64,000 nucleotides of DNA, from contig NZ_CP071517.1 of the NCBI RefSeq assembly GCF_016613475.2, positions 2,728,001 through 2,792,000 on the forward strand, read 5' to 3'. Source of the DNA: Lysobacter arenosi (lineage in GTDB: Bacteria; Pseudomonadota; Gammaproteobacteria; Xanthomonadales; Xanthomonadaceae). The position numbers and the translations under genes are program-made. The notes below the pieces were generated by a model. It was not told the origin of the DNA, ran no database searches, and saw only the letters and a program-made list of their open reading frames with translations. Of the stretch, positions 1 through 9,120 are shown piece after piece. Within the stretch, counting starts at the first letter, position 1. Each line of letters starts with the position of its first letter.

Positions 1-110
1 AACTGGTAGGCGAGCGCGGCGGCCGATATCACTGCGATGGCAAACGGCAATCGCCCGCGGGCTTCCTCCGGGACCGCGGCAGCAAGGCCGGCGTCGGCAG
101 CGTCCGCCAC
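1..110 (-). CDS. Possible start of an unidentified membrane protein (partial)
   Basis: Downstream of pcm on the same strand an open frame begins at a GTG and runs off the window edge. It covers 36 codons. The visible residues are Ala-rich, followed by a hydrophobic stretch (LPFAIAVISAAALAYQ) that could begin a membrane segment. No family can be assigned. The GTG lies a few bases after the pcm stop, which fits an operon, but there is no clear ribosome binding site, so this may not be a gene. Confidence 0.3.
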   Translation of the reverse strand, partial: MADAADAGLAAAVPEEARGRLPFAIAVISAAALAYQ

Positions 111-115
111 GATCG

Positions 116-856
116 TCAGTGCCCACCTGTCAGCGGCACGAATCGCACCGGCAGCACCTGCCGCGTTCGCGCGCGTCCCTGCGCGTCCTTCTCCACCAGC
201 ATCAGCGTCTGGGTGAAGAAGCTGCTGCCGACCGGAATCACCATGCGCCCGCCGGGCTTGAGCTGGGCCAGCAACGGCGGCGGTATCGACGACGCGGCCG
301 CCGTCACGATGATCGAGTCGAACGGCGCCTGCTCCTTCCAGCCGTAGTAGCCGTCGCCCTTTCGCGTGCTGACGTTGGCGTAGCGCTTGAGGCGTTTGGC
401 CGCCTGGTCGGCCAATGGCGCGATGATCTCGATCGAGCACACCTGCACGTCGAACTCCGCCAGCACCGCCGCCTGGTATCCCGAGCCGGTGCCGATCTCG
501 AGGATCTTCTGTCCCGTGCGCGGCCGCACCAGCGTGGTCATCAGGGCGACGATGTAGGGCTGCGAGATGGTCTGGCCGTGGCCGATGGCAAGCGGACGGT
601 TCTCGTAGGCGTTTTCGCGCTCGTTTGCCGGCACGTACTCGTGGCGCGGCACGCGGGCGAGTACATCGAGCACGTCGCGGTCGATGCGCGCAGTCGTGCC
701 GGCGTCGGCGCGCGCCTCGGCTTGCAGCTCGGCGATCAGCGCGCGCCGCGGCTGCGCATAGGCATCGCCCTGCCGCGCGTGCGCGGTGGCGCAGCACAGC
801 GCCGCGACCAGCACGGCCATGCGCGCGATTCCGGCGAGGGTGGCACCGCCCTGCAT
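116..856 (-). CDS. pcm: Protein-L-isoaspartate O-methyltransferase with signal peptide
   Basis: This enzyme uses S-adenosylmethionine to methylate L-isoaspartyl residues in damaged proteins and start their repair. The SAM-binding motif LEIGTGSGYQAAVLAE is clear, as are the family segments RPLAIGHGQTISQPYIVA before it and KPGGRMVIPVG near the C-terminus. I chose the ATG at 856 (246 aa) because the residues upstream of it are not family-like. It is followed by a hydrophobic Ala-rich segment ending AHA, which looks like a signal peptide, so this copy may act in the periplasm rather than the cytosol. It lies 56 bp downstream of the NYN-domain gene on the same strand. Confidence 0.92.
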   Translation of the reverse strand: MQGGATLAGIARMAVLVAALCCATAHARQGDAYAQPRRALIAELQAEARADAGTTARIDRDVLDVLARVPRHEYVPANERENAYENRPLAIGHGQTISQPYIVALMTTLVRPRTGQKILEIGTGSGYQAAVLAEFDVQVCSIEIIAPLADQAAKRLKRYANVSTRKGDGYYGWKEQAPFDSIIVTAAASSIPPPLLAQLKPGGRMVIPVGSSFFTQTLMLVEKDAQGRARTRQVLPVRFVPLTGGH

Positions 857-912
857 GGCGGCGAGTCTAGGGGCTGTCCCGTTACCCTTTCGGCAAGAGA
901 CGCGTGAAAGCC

Positions 913-1653
913 TCAGCCCTTCTTGGCGGCCTTGGCCTTTGCCCTGGGCCGGATCCACAGGATCTGGTTTTCGCGATTGACCTCGAACAGGCCGGTGGCC
1001 TCGATCAGGTCGCTGAGTTTGCGGAAGCCGTAATTGCGCGGATCGAACGAGGCCTGGTTGCTGATCTGGTGGCCCACCTGCCCCAGGTGTGCCCAGCCGT
1101 CATCGCCGCTGGCCGACTCCACCGCGCTGCGCAGCATCTGCAGCAGGCGCGTGTCGTCGCGCAGTTCCTTGGCGGTGCGCGGCTTGTTGGTGACTGCCGT
1201 GGCTTCGGCGCTCGGCTCCCCCAGCGCTTCCAGGTAGGTGAACTTGGAACAGGCGTTGACGAACGGCAGCGGTGTCTTCTTCTCGCCGAAGCCATACACC
1301 TTCACGCCTTCGGTCAGCAGCCGCATCACCATCGGGGTGAAGTCGGCATCGCTGGAGACGATCGCGAAGCCGTCGAGGTTGCGCGCGTAGAGCAGGTCCA
1401 TGGCGTCGATGACCATCGCCATGTCGGAGGCGTTCTTGCCGCTGCTGTAGGCGAACTGCTGGATCGGCCGGATCGCGTACTCGTGCAGCGTCGCCTCCCA
1501 GCTCTTGAGGTGCGGGCTCTTCCAGTTGCCGTAGGCGCGGCGGACGTTGGCCACGCCATGGCGCGCCACCTCGGCCAGGATCACGTCGATCTTGGCGGCC
1601 GGCGCGTTGTCGGCGTCGATCAGCAGGGCAATGCGGCGCTCGGGTTCGGCCAT
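913..1653 (-). CDS. NYN/LabA-like domain protein with C-terminal OST-HTH (LOTUS)-like domain
   Basis: The 246-residue product begins with a PIN-like NYN domain. It shows ALLIDADNAPA near the N-terminus, then SDMAMVIDAMDLLY and FAIVSSDADFTPMV, which supply the acidic residues typical of this metal-dependent nuclease fold. Residues from about 165 (DDTRLLQMLRSAVESA, then NYGFRKLSDLIEATGLFEV) match the OST-HTH/LOTUS pattern, an RNA-binding winged helix. The C-terminus is basic (RPRAKAKAAKKG). The start at 1653 follows an AGGAAG ribosome binding site. A role in RNA turnover is inferred from the domains; the substrate is unknown. Confidence 0.85.
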   Translation of the reverse strand: MAEPERRIALLIDADNAPAAKIDVILAEVARHGVANVRRAYGNWKSPHLKSWEATLHEYAIRPIQQFAYSSGKNASDMAMVIDAMDLLYARNLDGFAIVSSDADFTPMVMRLLTEGVKVYGFGEKKTPLPFVNACSKFTYLEALGEPSAEATAVTNKPRTAKELRDDTRLLQMLRSAVESASGDDGWAHLGQVGHQISNQASFDPRNYGFRKLSDLIEATGLFEVNRENQILWIRPRAKAKAAKKG

Positions 1654-1797
1654 GACACGCTTCCTGGCGGGGGCTCGGGGTCTGGGCGAGCCTACCCCAG
1701 GGCGGCGGCGACGGCATGACGCGGCCTGCCTTACGAATGTTAGCGCTACCATGATCTAATCGGAGAGAATGAGCCCGACACCGAAGCCACCGACACC

Positions 1798-2748
1798 ATG
1801 ACCAGCCAGCTCGAACAACTGCGCACCCTGTCCGCCGTCGTCGCCGACACCGGCGACATCGAGGCCATCGCCCGCTTCCATCCGCTCGACGCCACCACCA
1901 ATCCCTCGCTGCTGCTCAAAGCCGCCTCGATCCCGGCCTATTCGCCGCTGATCGACTCGGCGCTGGCGCAGGCGCGCGGCTCCGACCTGAGCGAGCGCGT
2001 CGCCGACGCGTCCGACGTCCTTGCGGTCACGATCGGCACCGAGATCCTCAAGCTGATCCCGGGCCGAGTCTCGACCGAAGTCGATGCACGCCTGAGCTTC
2101 GACACCGACGCCACGCTGGCCAAGGCACGCAAGCTGGTCGGGCTGTACGAGAAGGCCGGCATCGGCCGCGAGCGGTTGCTGATCAAGACCGCCTCGACCT
2201 GGGAAGGCATCCGCGCCGCCGAGCAGCTCGAGCGCGAAGGCATCAACTGCAACCTGACCCTGCTGTTCTCGTTCGCCCAGGCCGTGGCCTGCGCCGAGGC
2301 CGGCGTGTTCCTGATCTCGCCCTTCGTCGGTCGCATCCTCGACTGGCACCTGGCCAACGGCGGCGAGAAGCCGGCCACGCCTCAGGACGATCCGGGCGTG
2401 CAGTCGGTCACGCGCATCTGGCACCACTACAAGCGCCATGGCTTCAACACCGTGGTGATGGGCGCGAGCTTCCGCAACACCGGGCAGGTGCTGGCGCTGG
2501 CCGGTTGCGATCGCCTGACCATCTCGCCCGAACTGCTGGCCGAACTGGCCGCCAGCGAAGGCGGCGTGCCGCGCGCGTTGAACGACACCGGCGACCGCGC
2601 ACCGGCACCGGCCGTGCTCGACGAAGCGGCCTTCCGCTGGCAGCACAACGAGGATGCGATGGCCAACGACAAGCTCGCCGACGGCATCCGCCGCTTCGCC
2701 GCCGACCAGCGCAAGCTCGAGGCATTGCTGGCCGACCGGCTGCGCTGA
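1798..2748 (+). CDS. tal: Transaldolase
   Basis: Transaldolase of the non-oxidative pentose phosphate pathway. It moves a dihydroxyacetone unit between sedoheptulose 7-phosphate and glyceraldehyde 3-phosphate. At 316 residues it matches the TalB subfamily. The Schiff-base lysine is in [10 protein letters not shown] (about K130), the N-terminal [10 protein letters not shown] is present, and the [13 protein letters not shown] and [11 protein letters not shown] segments are intact. It is transcribed divergently from the NYN-domain gene. The intergenic gap to the following MFS gene is 93 bp, so co-transcription is possible but not shown. Confidence 0.97.
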   Translation: MTSQLEQLRTLSAVVADTGDIEAIARFHPLDATTNPSLLLKAASIPAYSPLIDSALAQARGSDLSERVADASDVLAVTIGTEILKLIPGRVSTEVDARLSFDTDATLAKARKLVGLYEKAGIGRERLLIKTASTWEGIRAAEQLEREGINCNLTLLFSFAQAVACAEAGVFLISPFVGRILDWHLANGGEKPATPQDDPGVQSVTRIWHHYKRHGFNTVVMGASFRNTGQVLALAGCDRLTISPELLAELAASEGGVPRALNDTGDRAPAPAVLDEAAFRWQHNEDAMANDKLADGIRRFAADQRKLEALLADRLR

Positions 2749-2841
2749 TCGCCGCCTGCGGTTGCGGCATCGGCCGCGACCTGCCAACTTCCGGTGGGAG
2801 CGGCTGAAGCCGCCCTCATCGGCTTGAGGCAAACTGTGCGC

Positions 2842-4170
2842 ATGGATGCGACGACCCGGATCACTCCCGCCAACCGCCTGCGCAGCATCTTCAGCGGATC
2901 GGTCGGCAACCTGGTGGAGTGGTACGACTGGTACGCCTACTCCGCGTTCGCCATCTACTTCGCACCGCATTTCTTCCCCAAGGGCGATACCACAGCGCAG
3001 CTGCTCGACACCGCAGCGGTGTTCGCGGTCGGCTTCCTGATGCGTCCGGTCGGCGGCTGGCTGATGGGGCTTTACGCCGACCGCCACGGCCGCAAGGCGG
3101 CGCTGATGCTGTCGGTGCTGCTGATGTGCGCCGGCTCGCTGCTGATCGCCGTGGCACCGGGCCACGACAGCATCGGCCTTGCGGCACCGGCCTTGCTGGT
3201 CTTCGCGCGGCTGCTGCAGGGCCTCAGCGTCGGCGGCGAGTACGGCACGTCGGCCACCTACCTGAGCGAGATGGCCGACGCGCGCCGACGCGGTTTCTGG
3301 TCGAGCTTCCAGTACGTGACGCTGGTGATGGGGCAGTTGCTCGCACTCGGGCTGCTGGTCTTGCTGCAACGGTTGCTGCTGACCGAAGAGCAGCTGCACG
3401 ACTGGGGCTGGCGCATTCCGTTCGTGGTCGGCGCGCTGTGCGCGGTCACCGCCTTGTACCTGCGCCGCGGCATGCAGGAGACCGAGTCGTTCGTGGCCGC
3501 CCGCAGCCACGACCCCAAGCGCCGCGGCAGCCTGCGCGTGCTGCTGCAGCACCCGCGCGCGGTGCTGACCGTCATCGGCCTGACGATGGGCGGCACGCTC
3601 TCGTTCTACACCTTCACCACGTACCCGCAGAAGTTCCTGGTCAACACCGGCGGCTTCAGCAAAGCCGATGCCACGCTCATATCTGCGGCGTCGCTGCTGG
3701 TGTTCATGCTGCTGCAGCCACTGGTGGGCGCACTGTCCGACCGCATCGGGCGGCGCCCGATCCTGATCGCCTTCGGAGTGCTCGGCACGCTGTGCACCTA
3801 CACCATCCTCAGCGGCATCGCAGCGGCCAGCAGCGTCTGGAGCGCGTTCGCATGGGTGATGACCGGGCTGGTGATCGTCAGCGGCTACACGTCGATCAAT
3901 GCGGTGGTGAAGGCCGAATTGTTCCCGGCGCACATACGCGCGCTCGGTGTCGGGCTGCCTTATGCACTCACCGTGTCGGTGTTCGGCGGCACGGCCGAGT
4001 ACCTGGCACTGTGGTTCAAGAAAGTCGGCCATGAATCGTATTTCTACTGGTACGTGACCGCGTGCGTCGCCGTGTCGCTGTCGGTGTACGTGTTCATGCG
4101 CGACACCAAGCTTCATTCCTGCATCGACCGGGATCAGGATGGCGCCCAACCAGGAGCAGCCAAGGCATGA
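2842..4170 (+). CDS. MFS transporter, metabolite:H+ symporter (MHS) family, KgtP-like
   Basis: A 442-residue inner-membrane carrier with about twelve hydrophobic segments. The MHS family signatures are visible: GNLVEWYDWYAYSAFA at the first helix, GWLMGLYADRHGRKAAL in loop 2-3, LQGLSVGGEYGTSATYLSE in helix 4, and the repeated loop SDRIGRRPIL. This family imports organic acids such as 2-oxoglutarate, or betaines, with protons; the actual substrate cannot be read from sequence. The ATG at 2842 is preferred over an upstream in-frame ATG whose codons are not family-like. Its stop overlaps the start of the NADH dehydrogenase by ATGA, so the two are probably translationally coupled. Confidence 0.9.
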   Translation: MDATTRITPANRLRSIFSGSVGNLVEWYDWYAYSAFAIYFAPHFFPKGDTTAQLLDTAAVFAVGFLMRPVGGWLMGLYADRHGRKAALMLSVLLMCAGSLLIAVAPGHDSIGLAAPALLVFARLLQGLSVGGEYGTSATYLSEMADARRRGFWSSFQYVTLVMGQLLALGLLVLLQRLLLTEEQLHDWGWRIPFVVGALCAVTALYLRRGMQETESFVAARSHDPKRRGSLRVLLQHPRAVLTVIGLTMGGTLSFYTFTTYPQKFLVNTGGFSKADATLISAASLLVFMLLQPLVGALSDRIGRRPILIAFGVLGTLCTYTILSGIAAASSVWSAFAWVMTGLVIVSGYTSINAVVKAELFPAHIRALGVGLPYALTVSVFGGTAEYLALWFKKVGHESYFYWYVTACVAVSLSVYVFMRDTKLHSCIDRDQDGAQPGAAKA

Positions 4171-5450
4171 GCTCGCGTCCACGCATCGTTGTCGTCGGCG
4201 GCGGTTTTGGTGGCCTCTGGGCGACGCGTGCATTGTCCGGCGATGGCGTCGACATCACCCTCATCGACCGGCGCAACCACCACCTGTTCCAGCCGCTGCT
4301 CTACCAGGTGGCCACCGCCGGCCTGTCGTCGCCCGATATCGCCGCGCCGCTGCGCCACATCCTGCGCAACCAGCGCAACGTGGAAGTGCGCCTGGGCGAG
4401 GTCACCGGCATCGACATGCAGTCGCGCACGGTCACGCTCGCCGATGGCGAGCAGCTTCCGTACGACTGCCTGCTGCTCGCCAGCGGCGCCACGCACGCGT
4501 ACTTCGGCCACGACGAATGGAGCCGCGATGCGCCCGGGCTGAAGACGCTCGACGACGCGCTGGCGATCCGGCGGCGACTGCTGGTGGCATTCGAGCGCGC
4601 CGAGGCCTGCGAAGACCCCGACGAGCGGGCCGCCTGGCTGAGCTTCGCCGTCGTCGGTGGCGGACCGACCGGCGTCGAACTGGCCGGCACGCTGGCCGAG
4701 ATCGCGCGGCACACACTCAAGCGCGAGTTCCGCAACATCGATCCGTCGCATGCCCGCGTGCGGCTGATCGAAGCGGGCCCGCGCGTGCTGGCCTCATTCC
4801 CGGAGTCGTTGTCGGCCAAGGCGCAACGGCAGCTGGAGAAGCTCGGCGTCGAAGTCGTGACCGGCACGGCCGTCAGCGCCATCGATGCGCGTGGCTTCAC
4901 CCTTGGCGAGCAGTTCGTGCCCGCGCGCACCGTGCTGTGGGCCGCCGGTGTCGCCGCCTCGCCGCTGGGCGCGTTGCTGGGGGTCGACCGCGATCGCGCC
5001 GGGCGCGTACCGGTGGCGTCCGACCTGAGCGTGCCCGGCCATCCGGAGATCTTCATCGCCGGCGACCTCGCCAGCGTGGTGCAGGACGGCAAGCCCGTGC
5101 CCGGCGTGGCCCCGGCGGCCAAGCAGATGGGCGCGCACGTGGCCACGGCGATCCGCGCCCGCCTGGCCGGCAAGCCGGCGGCGCCGTTCCGCTATCGCGA
5201 CTTCGGCAACCTCGCCACGATCGGCCGCATGGCCGCGGTGGTCGACCTGCACGGGTTCAAGCTGTCAGGCCTGCTGGCGTGGTGGTTCTGGCTGGCCGCG
5301 CACGTGTTCTTCCTGATCGGCTTCCGCAACCGGATCATCGTGCTGATCAACTGGGCATGGGCGTACTGGAGCTACCAGCGACACGCGCGGATCATCCTGG
5401 GGCAGGACAACCTTGAACGTCATCCCGGCGAACGCCGGGATCCATCTTGA
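4167..5450 (+). CDS. ndh: NAD(P)/FAD-dependent oxidoreductase, type II NADH dehydrogenase (NDH-2) family
   Basis: Membrane-associated flavoprotein that would pass electrons from NADH to quinone without pumping protons. An N-terminal FAD site (IVVVGGGFGGLWATRAL) and a second dinucleotide site (FAVVGGGPTGVELAG, about residues 163-177) are present. The FAD-binding IFIAGDLASV motif follows. The C-terminus carries the hydrophobic, Trp-rich membrane-anchoring region (LLAWWFWLAAHVFFLIGF). The start overlaps the preceding MFS stop by 4 bp. The last nine residues (HPGERRDPS) are encoded by a dispersed palindromic repeat that has replaced the natural 3' end, so the tail is probably not functional. Confidence 0.9.
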   Translation: MSSRPRIVVVGGGFGGLWATRALSGDGVDITLIDRRNHHLFQPLLYQVATAGLSSPDIAAPLRHILRNQRNVEVRLGEVTGIDMQSRTVTLADGEQLPYDCLLLASGATHAYFGHDEWSRDAPGLKTLDDALAIRRRLLVAFERAEACEDPDERAAWLSFAVVGGGPTGVELAGTLAEIARHTLKREFRNIDPSHARVRLIEAGPRVLASFPESLSAKAQRQLEKLGVEVVTGTAVSAIDARGFTLGEQFVPARTVLWAAGVAASPLGALLGVDRDRAGRVPVASDLSVPGHPEIFIAGDLASVVQDGKPVPGVAPAAKQMGAHVATAIRARLAGKPAAPFRYRDFGNLATIGRMAAVVDLHGFKLSGLLAWWFWLAAHVFFLIGFRNRIIVLINWAWAYWSYQRHARIILGQDNLERHPGERRDPS

Positions 5451-5510
5451 TCCGGCCGTTGCCGTCCAGTGCCAAGTCCAAATGGATCCCGGCGCTCGCC
5501 GGGATGACGG
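5419..5510. repeat. Inverted pair of REP-like palindromes
   Basis: Two copies of a dispersed palindrome lie head to head. The first (5419-5444) has GTCATCCCGGCG and CGCCGGGATCCA arms; the second (5483-5510) is its inverse. Each forms its own hairpin and the two can also pair with each other into a cruciform, like BIME units built from REP sequences. The first copy overlaps the 3' end of the NADH dehydrogenase gene. Further copies occur at 18146, 31223, 31287 and 35480. Confidence 0.85.
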
Positions 5511-5515
5511 TTATG

Positions 5516-5547
5516 CAAAACAAAACGGCCCGGTTTCCCGGGCCGTT
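5516..5547 (-). terminator. Rho-independent terminator of rpoH
   Basis: A 10-bp perfect stem (AACGGCCCGG with CCGGGCCGTT, loop TTTC on the + strand) is followed on the minus strand by TTTTGTTTTG. It lies 24 bp after the rpoH stop. Confidence 0.85.
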
Positions 5548-5570
5548 CTGCGTGTCACATCTGCTGACGC

Positions 5571-6470
<900 letters not shown>

Positions 6471-6498
6471 CTTAGCAGTCGGGTTGTAGGACTGCTAA
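6471..6498 (-). promoter_or_regulatory. 5' leader hairpin abutting the rpoH start codon
   Basis: On the rpoH strand, TTAGCAGTC, a 9-base loop (CTACAACCC) and GACTGCTAA form a perfect 9-bp stem. It ends one base before the ATG at 6470. The 3' arm contains the only Shine-Dalgarno-like bases (TAAG). Folding would hide the ribosome binding site, so temperature- or factor-dependent opening is plausible. The structure is seen in the sequence; the regulatory role is inferred. Confidence 0.55.
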
Positions 6499-6575
6499 AG
6501 GCCCTGGAAGTTCCGCACTGTTGCGGTGACAGAACAATCGAACCGTTCAGGTTCGGGACCGTGCCGTAGGCGTAG

Positions 6576-7295
6576 TCAGACCGCCAGCTGGGTCCGGGGC
6601 GGCAGCGACCAGTCGATAACGCCCTGCCCGCGCCGTTGGAGGTACTCGTTGGCGGCCGAGAAGTGGCCGCAGCCGAGGAACCCGCGGTGGGCCGACAGCG
6701 GGGAAGGATGCGGCGCCTTGAGCACCCGGTGCCGGCGCGTATCGATCACCTTGCCCTTGGCCTGGGCGTAGCTGCCCCAGAGCAGGAACACCAGGCCCTC
6801 GCGTTCGCGGTTGAGGGTGTCGACCACGTGGTCGGTGAAGCCTTCCCAGCCCTTGCCCTGGTGGGCGCCGGCGCGGCCCTCCTCGACGGTCAGCACGGCA
6901 TTGAGCAGCAGCACGCCGCGCTGCGCCCATGGCAGCAGGCAACCGTGGTCGGGCCGGGCGATCCCCAGGTCGCGCTCGATTTCCTTATAGATGTTGAGCA
7001 GCGACGGCGGCACCGGCACGCCGGGCAACACCGAGAAGCACAGGCCATGGGCCTGGCCGTGGCCGTGGTACGGGTCCTGGCCGAGGATGACGACCTTGGC
7101 CGCATCGAACGGCGTCGCGTCGAACGCGGCAAAGATGTTCGGGCCGGGCGGATAGACATTGGCGCCGGCGGCCTTGCGCTCGCGCAGGAACGTCGACAGC
7201 GCCTGCATGTCCGGACGTTGCAGGTAGTCGCCTATCCGCTCCTTCCAGGATGGCTCGAGTGCGATCCTGTGGGCGCGCTCGCCGCCGTCGTTCAT
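6576..7295 (-). CDS. ung: Uracil-DNA glycosylase, family 1
   Basis: Removes uracil from DNA and starts base excision repair in the cytoplasm. At 239 residues it is normal for the family. The catalytic water-activating motif [11 protein letters not shown], the [16 protein letters not shown] loop, [12 protein letters not shown], and the DNA-intercalating [11 protein letters not shown] motif are all present. The start at 7295 overlaps the stop of the upstream double-receiver gene by 4 bp, which suggests translational coupling. Confidence 0.97.
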   Translation of the reverse strand: MNDGGERAHRIALEPSWKERIGDYLQRPDMQALSTFLRERKAAGANVYPPGPNIFAAFDATPFDAAKVVILGQDPYHGHGQAHGLCFSVLPGVPVPPSLLNIYKEIERDLGIARPDHGCLLPWAQRGVLLLNAVLTVEEGRAGAHQGKGWEGFTDHVVDTLNREREGLVFLLWGSYAQAKGKVIDTRRHRVLKAPHPSPLSAHRGFLGCGHFSAANEYLQRRGQGVIDWSLPPRTQLAV

Positions 7296-8134
7296 GCGTC
7301 CAGCGTCGCCTGCTCCGGCAACCGCGACAGGCGCAGCTGGAACAGCGTCTTGGTAATCAGCAGGCGCTCTTCGATCGGCTTGAGCACCAGATCGTTGGCG
7401 CCGGCGCGCAGCAGCGCGCTCTGGTTGTGGGCGTTGGCATCGCCGGTCATCACCAGCACCGGCAGGCGGCGCTTGCCGTGGCCGAAGTCCTGGCGCAGGC
7501 GCTCAAGCAGGTCGTTGCCGCTGAGCGCGCCCTTCAGATAGACGTCGGTCAGCACCAGGTCGGCGCCGATGTCTTCCTGGCCGCGGCGGGTCTCGAGGAA
7601 TTCCAGCGCTTCCTCGACACCGATGAAGTGCAGCACGCTCAGGCCGGCGCGTTCGAGCATGCGCTTGGTCGCCAGCGCCACGACCTTGCTGTCCTCGACG
7701 TAGAGCACGCGTGCGCCGGGGATCGGCTGCGGGTGCACGTAGCCGCGGATGAAGGCGGCCAGCGCGGTGTGTCCGAGGGCCTTGTCGAAATAGTCGGTGA
7801 CGTCCTCGGTGAAGCTGCGCGATTCCAGGTGCGACTGCGCATCACCGGAGACCACGATGATCGGCACGTAGGCCTGCCCCGCCGCCTCGCGCACGGCCCG
7901 GGCGAGGGCAATGCCGTCGCCGTCCGGCAGCGACAGCGAGGTGGTGACCAAGTCGACGGCGCCTGCTTCGAGCGCGGCGCGCGCCTCGGCGATGCCGGCG
8001 CAGGGCACGACCACCGCATCGGCGAGTTCGCGCGTGAGCACGTCGCCGATGAGCTTGCGCACCAGCTTGGAACCGTCCACCACCATGATCCGCGGCGCGG
8101 TGCTGGCGAGGTGGCGAAGATCGTGGGAGGTCAT
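7292..8134 (-). CDS. Response regulator with two receiver domains, the first degenerate
   Basis: The 280-residue protein consists of two CheY-like receiver domains and no visible output domain. Receiver 1 (about 13-132) has the acidic pocket residue in MVVDGSK, but the phospho-accepting Asp is replaced by Ser66 ([13 protein letters not shown]). Receiver 2 (about 141-262) is complete: ED at 147-148, D197 in [10 protein letters not shown], and K252 in LKPI. No partner kinase is nearby. It lies between ftsX (11 bp gap) and ung (4 bp overlap) in an apparent ftsE-ftsX-RR-ung operon. Function is unknown. Confidence 0.85.
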   Translation of the reverse strand: MTSHDLRHLASTAPRIMVVDGSKLVRKLIGDVLTRELADAVVVPCAGIAEARAALEAGAVDLVTTSLSLPDGDGIALARAVREAAGQAYVPIIVVSGDAQSHLESRSFTEDVTDYFDKALGHTALAAFIRGYVHPQPIPGARVLYVEDSKVVALATKRMLERAGLSVLHFIGVEEALEFLETRRGQEDIGADLVLTDVYLKGALSGNDLLERLRQDFGHGKRRLPVLVMTGDANAHNQSALLRAGANDLVLKPIEERLLITKTLFQLRLSRLPEQATLDA

Positions 8135-8145
8135 GCGTTCACTGC

Positions 8146-9120
8146 TTACGAAATGGGCCGGGTCTGGCGCAGGTAATGACCGGTCACGAGACCGGCGCCG
8201 ATCCAGCCGAGCAGGCCGGACCCGAAGACAATCGCCGCTGCCTGGCGCAGGTCGAAGCCGCGCAGGGTGAAGCTGCTGCCATAACTGCGGGCGAGATCGG
8301 CGAGCGGATCGCGCAGCGCCTGGTCGGCCGCCGTCAGCAGCGCCAGTGCGATCGCGCCTGCGACCAGGCCATAGCTCAGGCCCAGATAAAGGAAGGGGCG
8401 ACGAATGAAGCCGTCGGTGGCGCCGAGCTGCTGGAGCACGGCGATTTCCTCGCGGCGCGACTGGATGTCCAGGCGCACGGTGTTGCCGACCACCAGCAGC
8501 GCGCCCAGGCCGAGCAGGATCGCCAGCACCCAGGCAAGGCGCACGCCGAAGCGCAGCCAGCTATCCAGTCGCTCGCGCCAGCCGGCGTCGTGCTGGACGA
8601 CGTCGACCTCTGGCAGGTTCTTCAGCGAGGCGGCGAGCATGGCTTCGTCGCCCTTGGGGCTGACGATCAACACGCTCGGCAAAGGATTGCCTTCAACGGC
8701 GGAGATGGCTTCGCCCAGGCCGCTGTGTTCGCGCAGCTCCTGCATGCCCTGCTCGGGCGTGCGCAGTTCCAGCGCGGCCACGTCGGCACGGCCACGCAGC
8801 TCGTCGGCGAGCGCGCGGGCGCGGTCGAGCGCGACTGCCGGCTTGAGGAACAGGCTGATCTGGCGCGCCTGCTGCACCGAGCCGGTGAAACGCTCGATGT
8901 TGCCCAGCGCCGCCCACAGACCCAGCGGCAGCGTGATCGCCACCGCCATCACGCCGATGGTCAGCGCGGTCGCCCAGGGCTTGTGGAACATGCGGCCGAG
9001 GCTGGCAACCAGGCTGTAGAGGTGGTGGTCGAACCAGGTGCCCAGGCGCGAACGCGGCGCCTGCGGGCGCGCCTTGGCGGCCGGAGCCTGCGGCTTGGTC
9101 GCTTCCGGGGACGCGCTCAC
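8146..9120 (-). CDS. ftsX: Cell division protein FtsX
   Basis: Inner-membrane partner of the ATPase FtsE. The complex activates periplasmic amidases that split septal peptidoglycan. The 324-residue product has a basic, Ala/Pro-rich cytoplasmic N-terminus, a first membrane segment (ALTIGVMAVAITLPLGLWAAL), a periplasmic domain of about 125 residues, and a C-terminal block of three membrane segments. I place the start at a GTG at 9120 because the true ftsE frame ends in a TGA that overlaps it (GTGA). With the base inserted in ftsE, the same frame is open all the way back to the ftsE start, so it reads as an FtsE-FtsX fusion (see findings). Confidence 0.88.
   Translation of the reverse strand: MSASPEATKPQAPAAKARPQAPRSRLGTWFDHHLYSLVASLGRMFHKPWATALTIGVMAVAITLPLGLWAALGNIERFTGSVQQARQISLFLKPAVALDRARALADELRGRADVAALELRTPEQGMQELREHSGLGEAISAVEGNPLPSVLIVSPKGDEAMLAASLKNLPEVDVVQHDAGWRERLDSWLRFGVRLAWVLAILLGLGALLVVGNTVRLDIQSRREEIAVLQQLGATDGFIRRPFLYLGLSYGLVAGAIALALLTAADQALRDPLADLARSYGSSFTLRGFDLRQAAAIVFGSGLLGWIGAGLVTGHYLRQTRPIS

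Noticed and set aside
1756-4233. An 825-codon open frame on the minus strand opposite tal and the MFS gene
   Set aside because: It is antisense to two well-supported genes, its composition is that of a GC-rich shadow (His/Gln/Arg-rich), and it has no family features.
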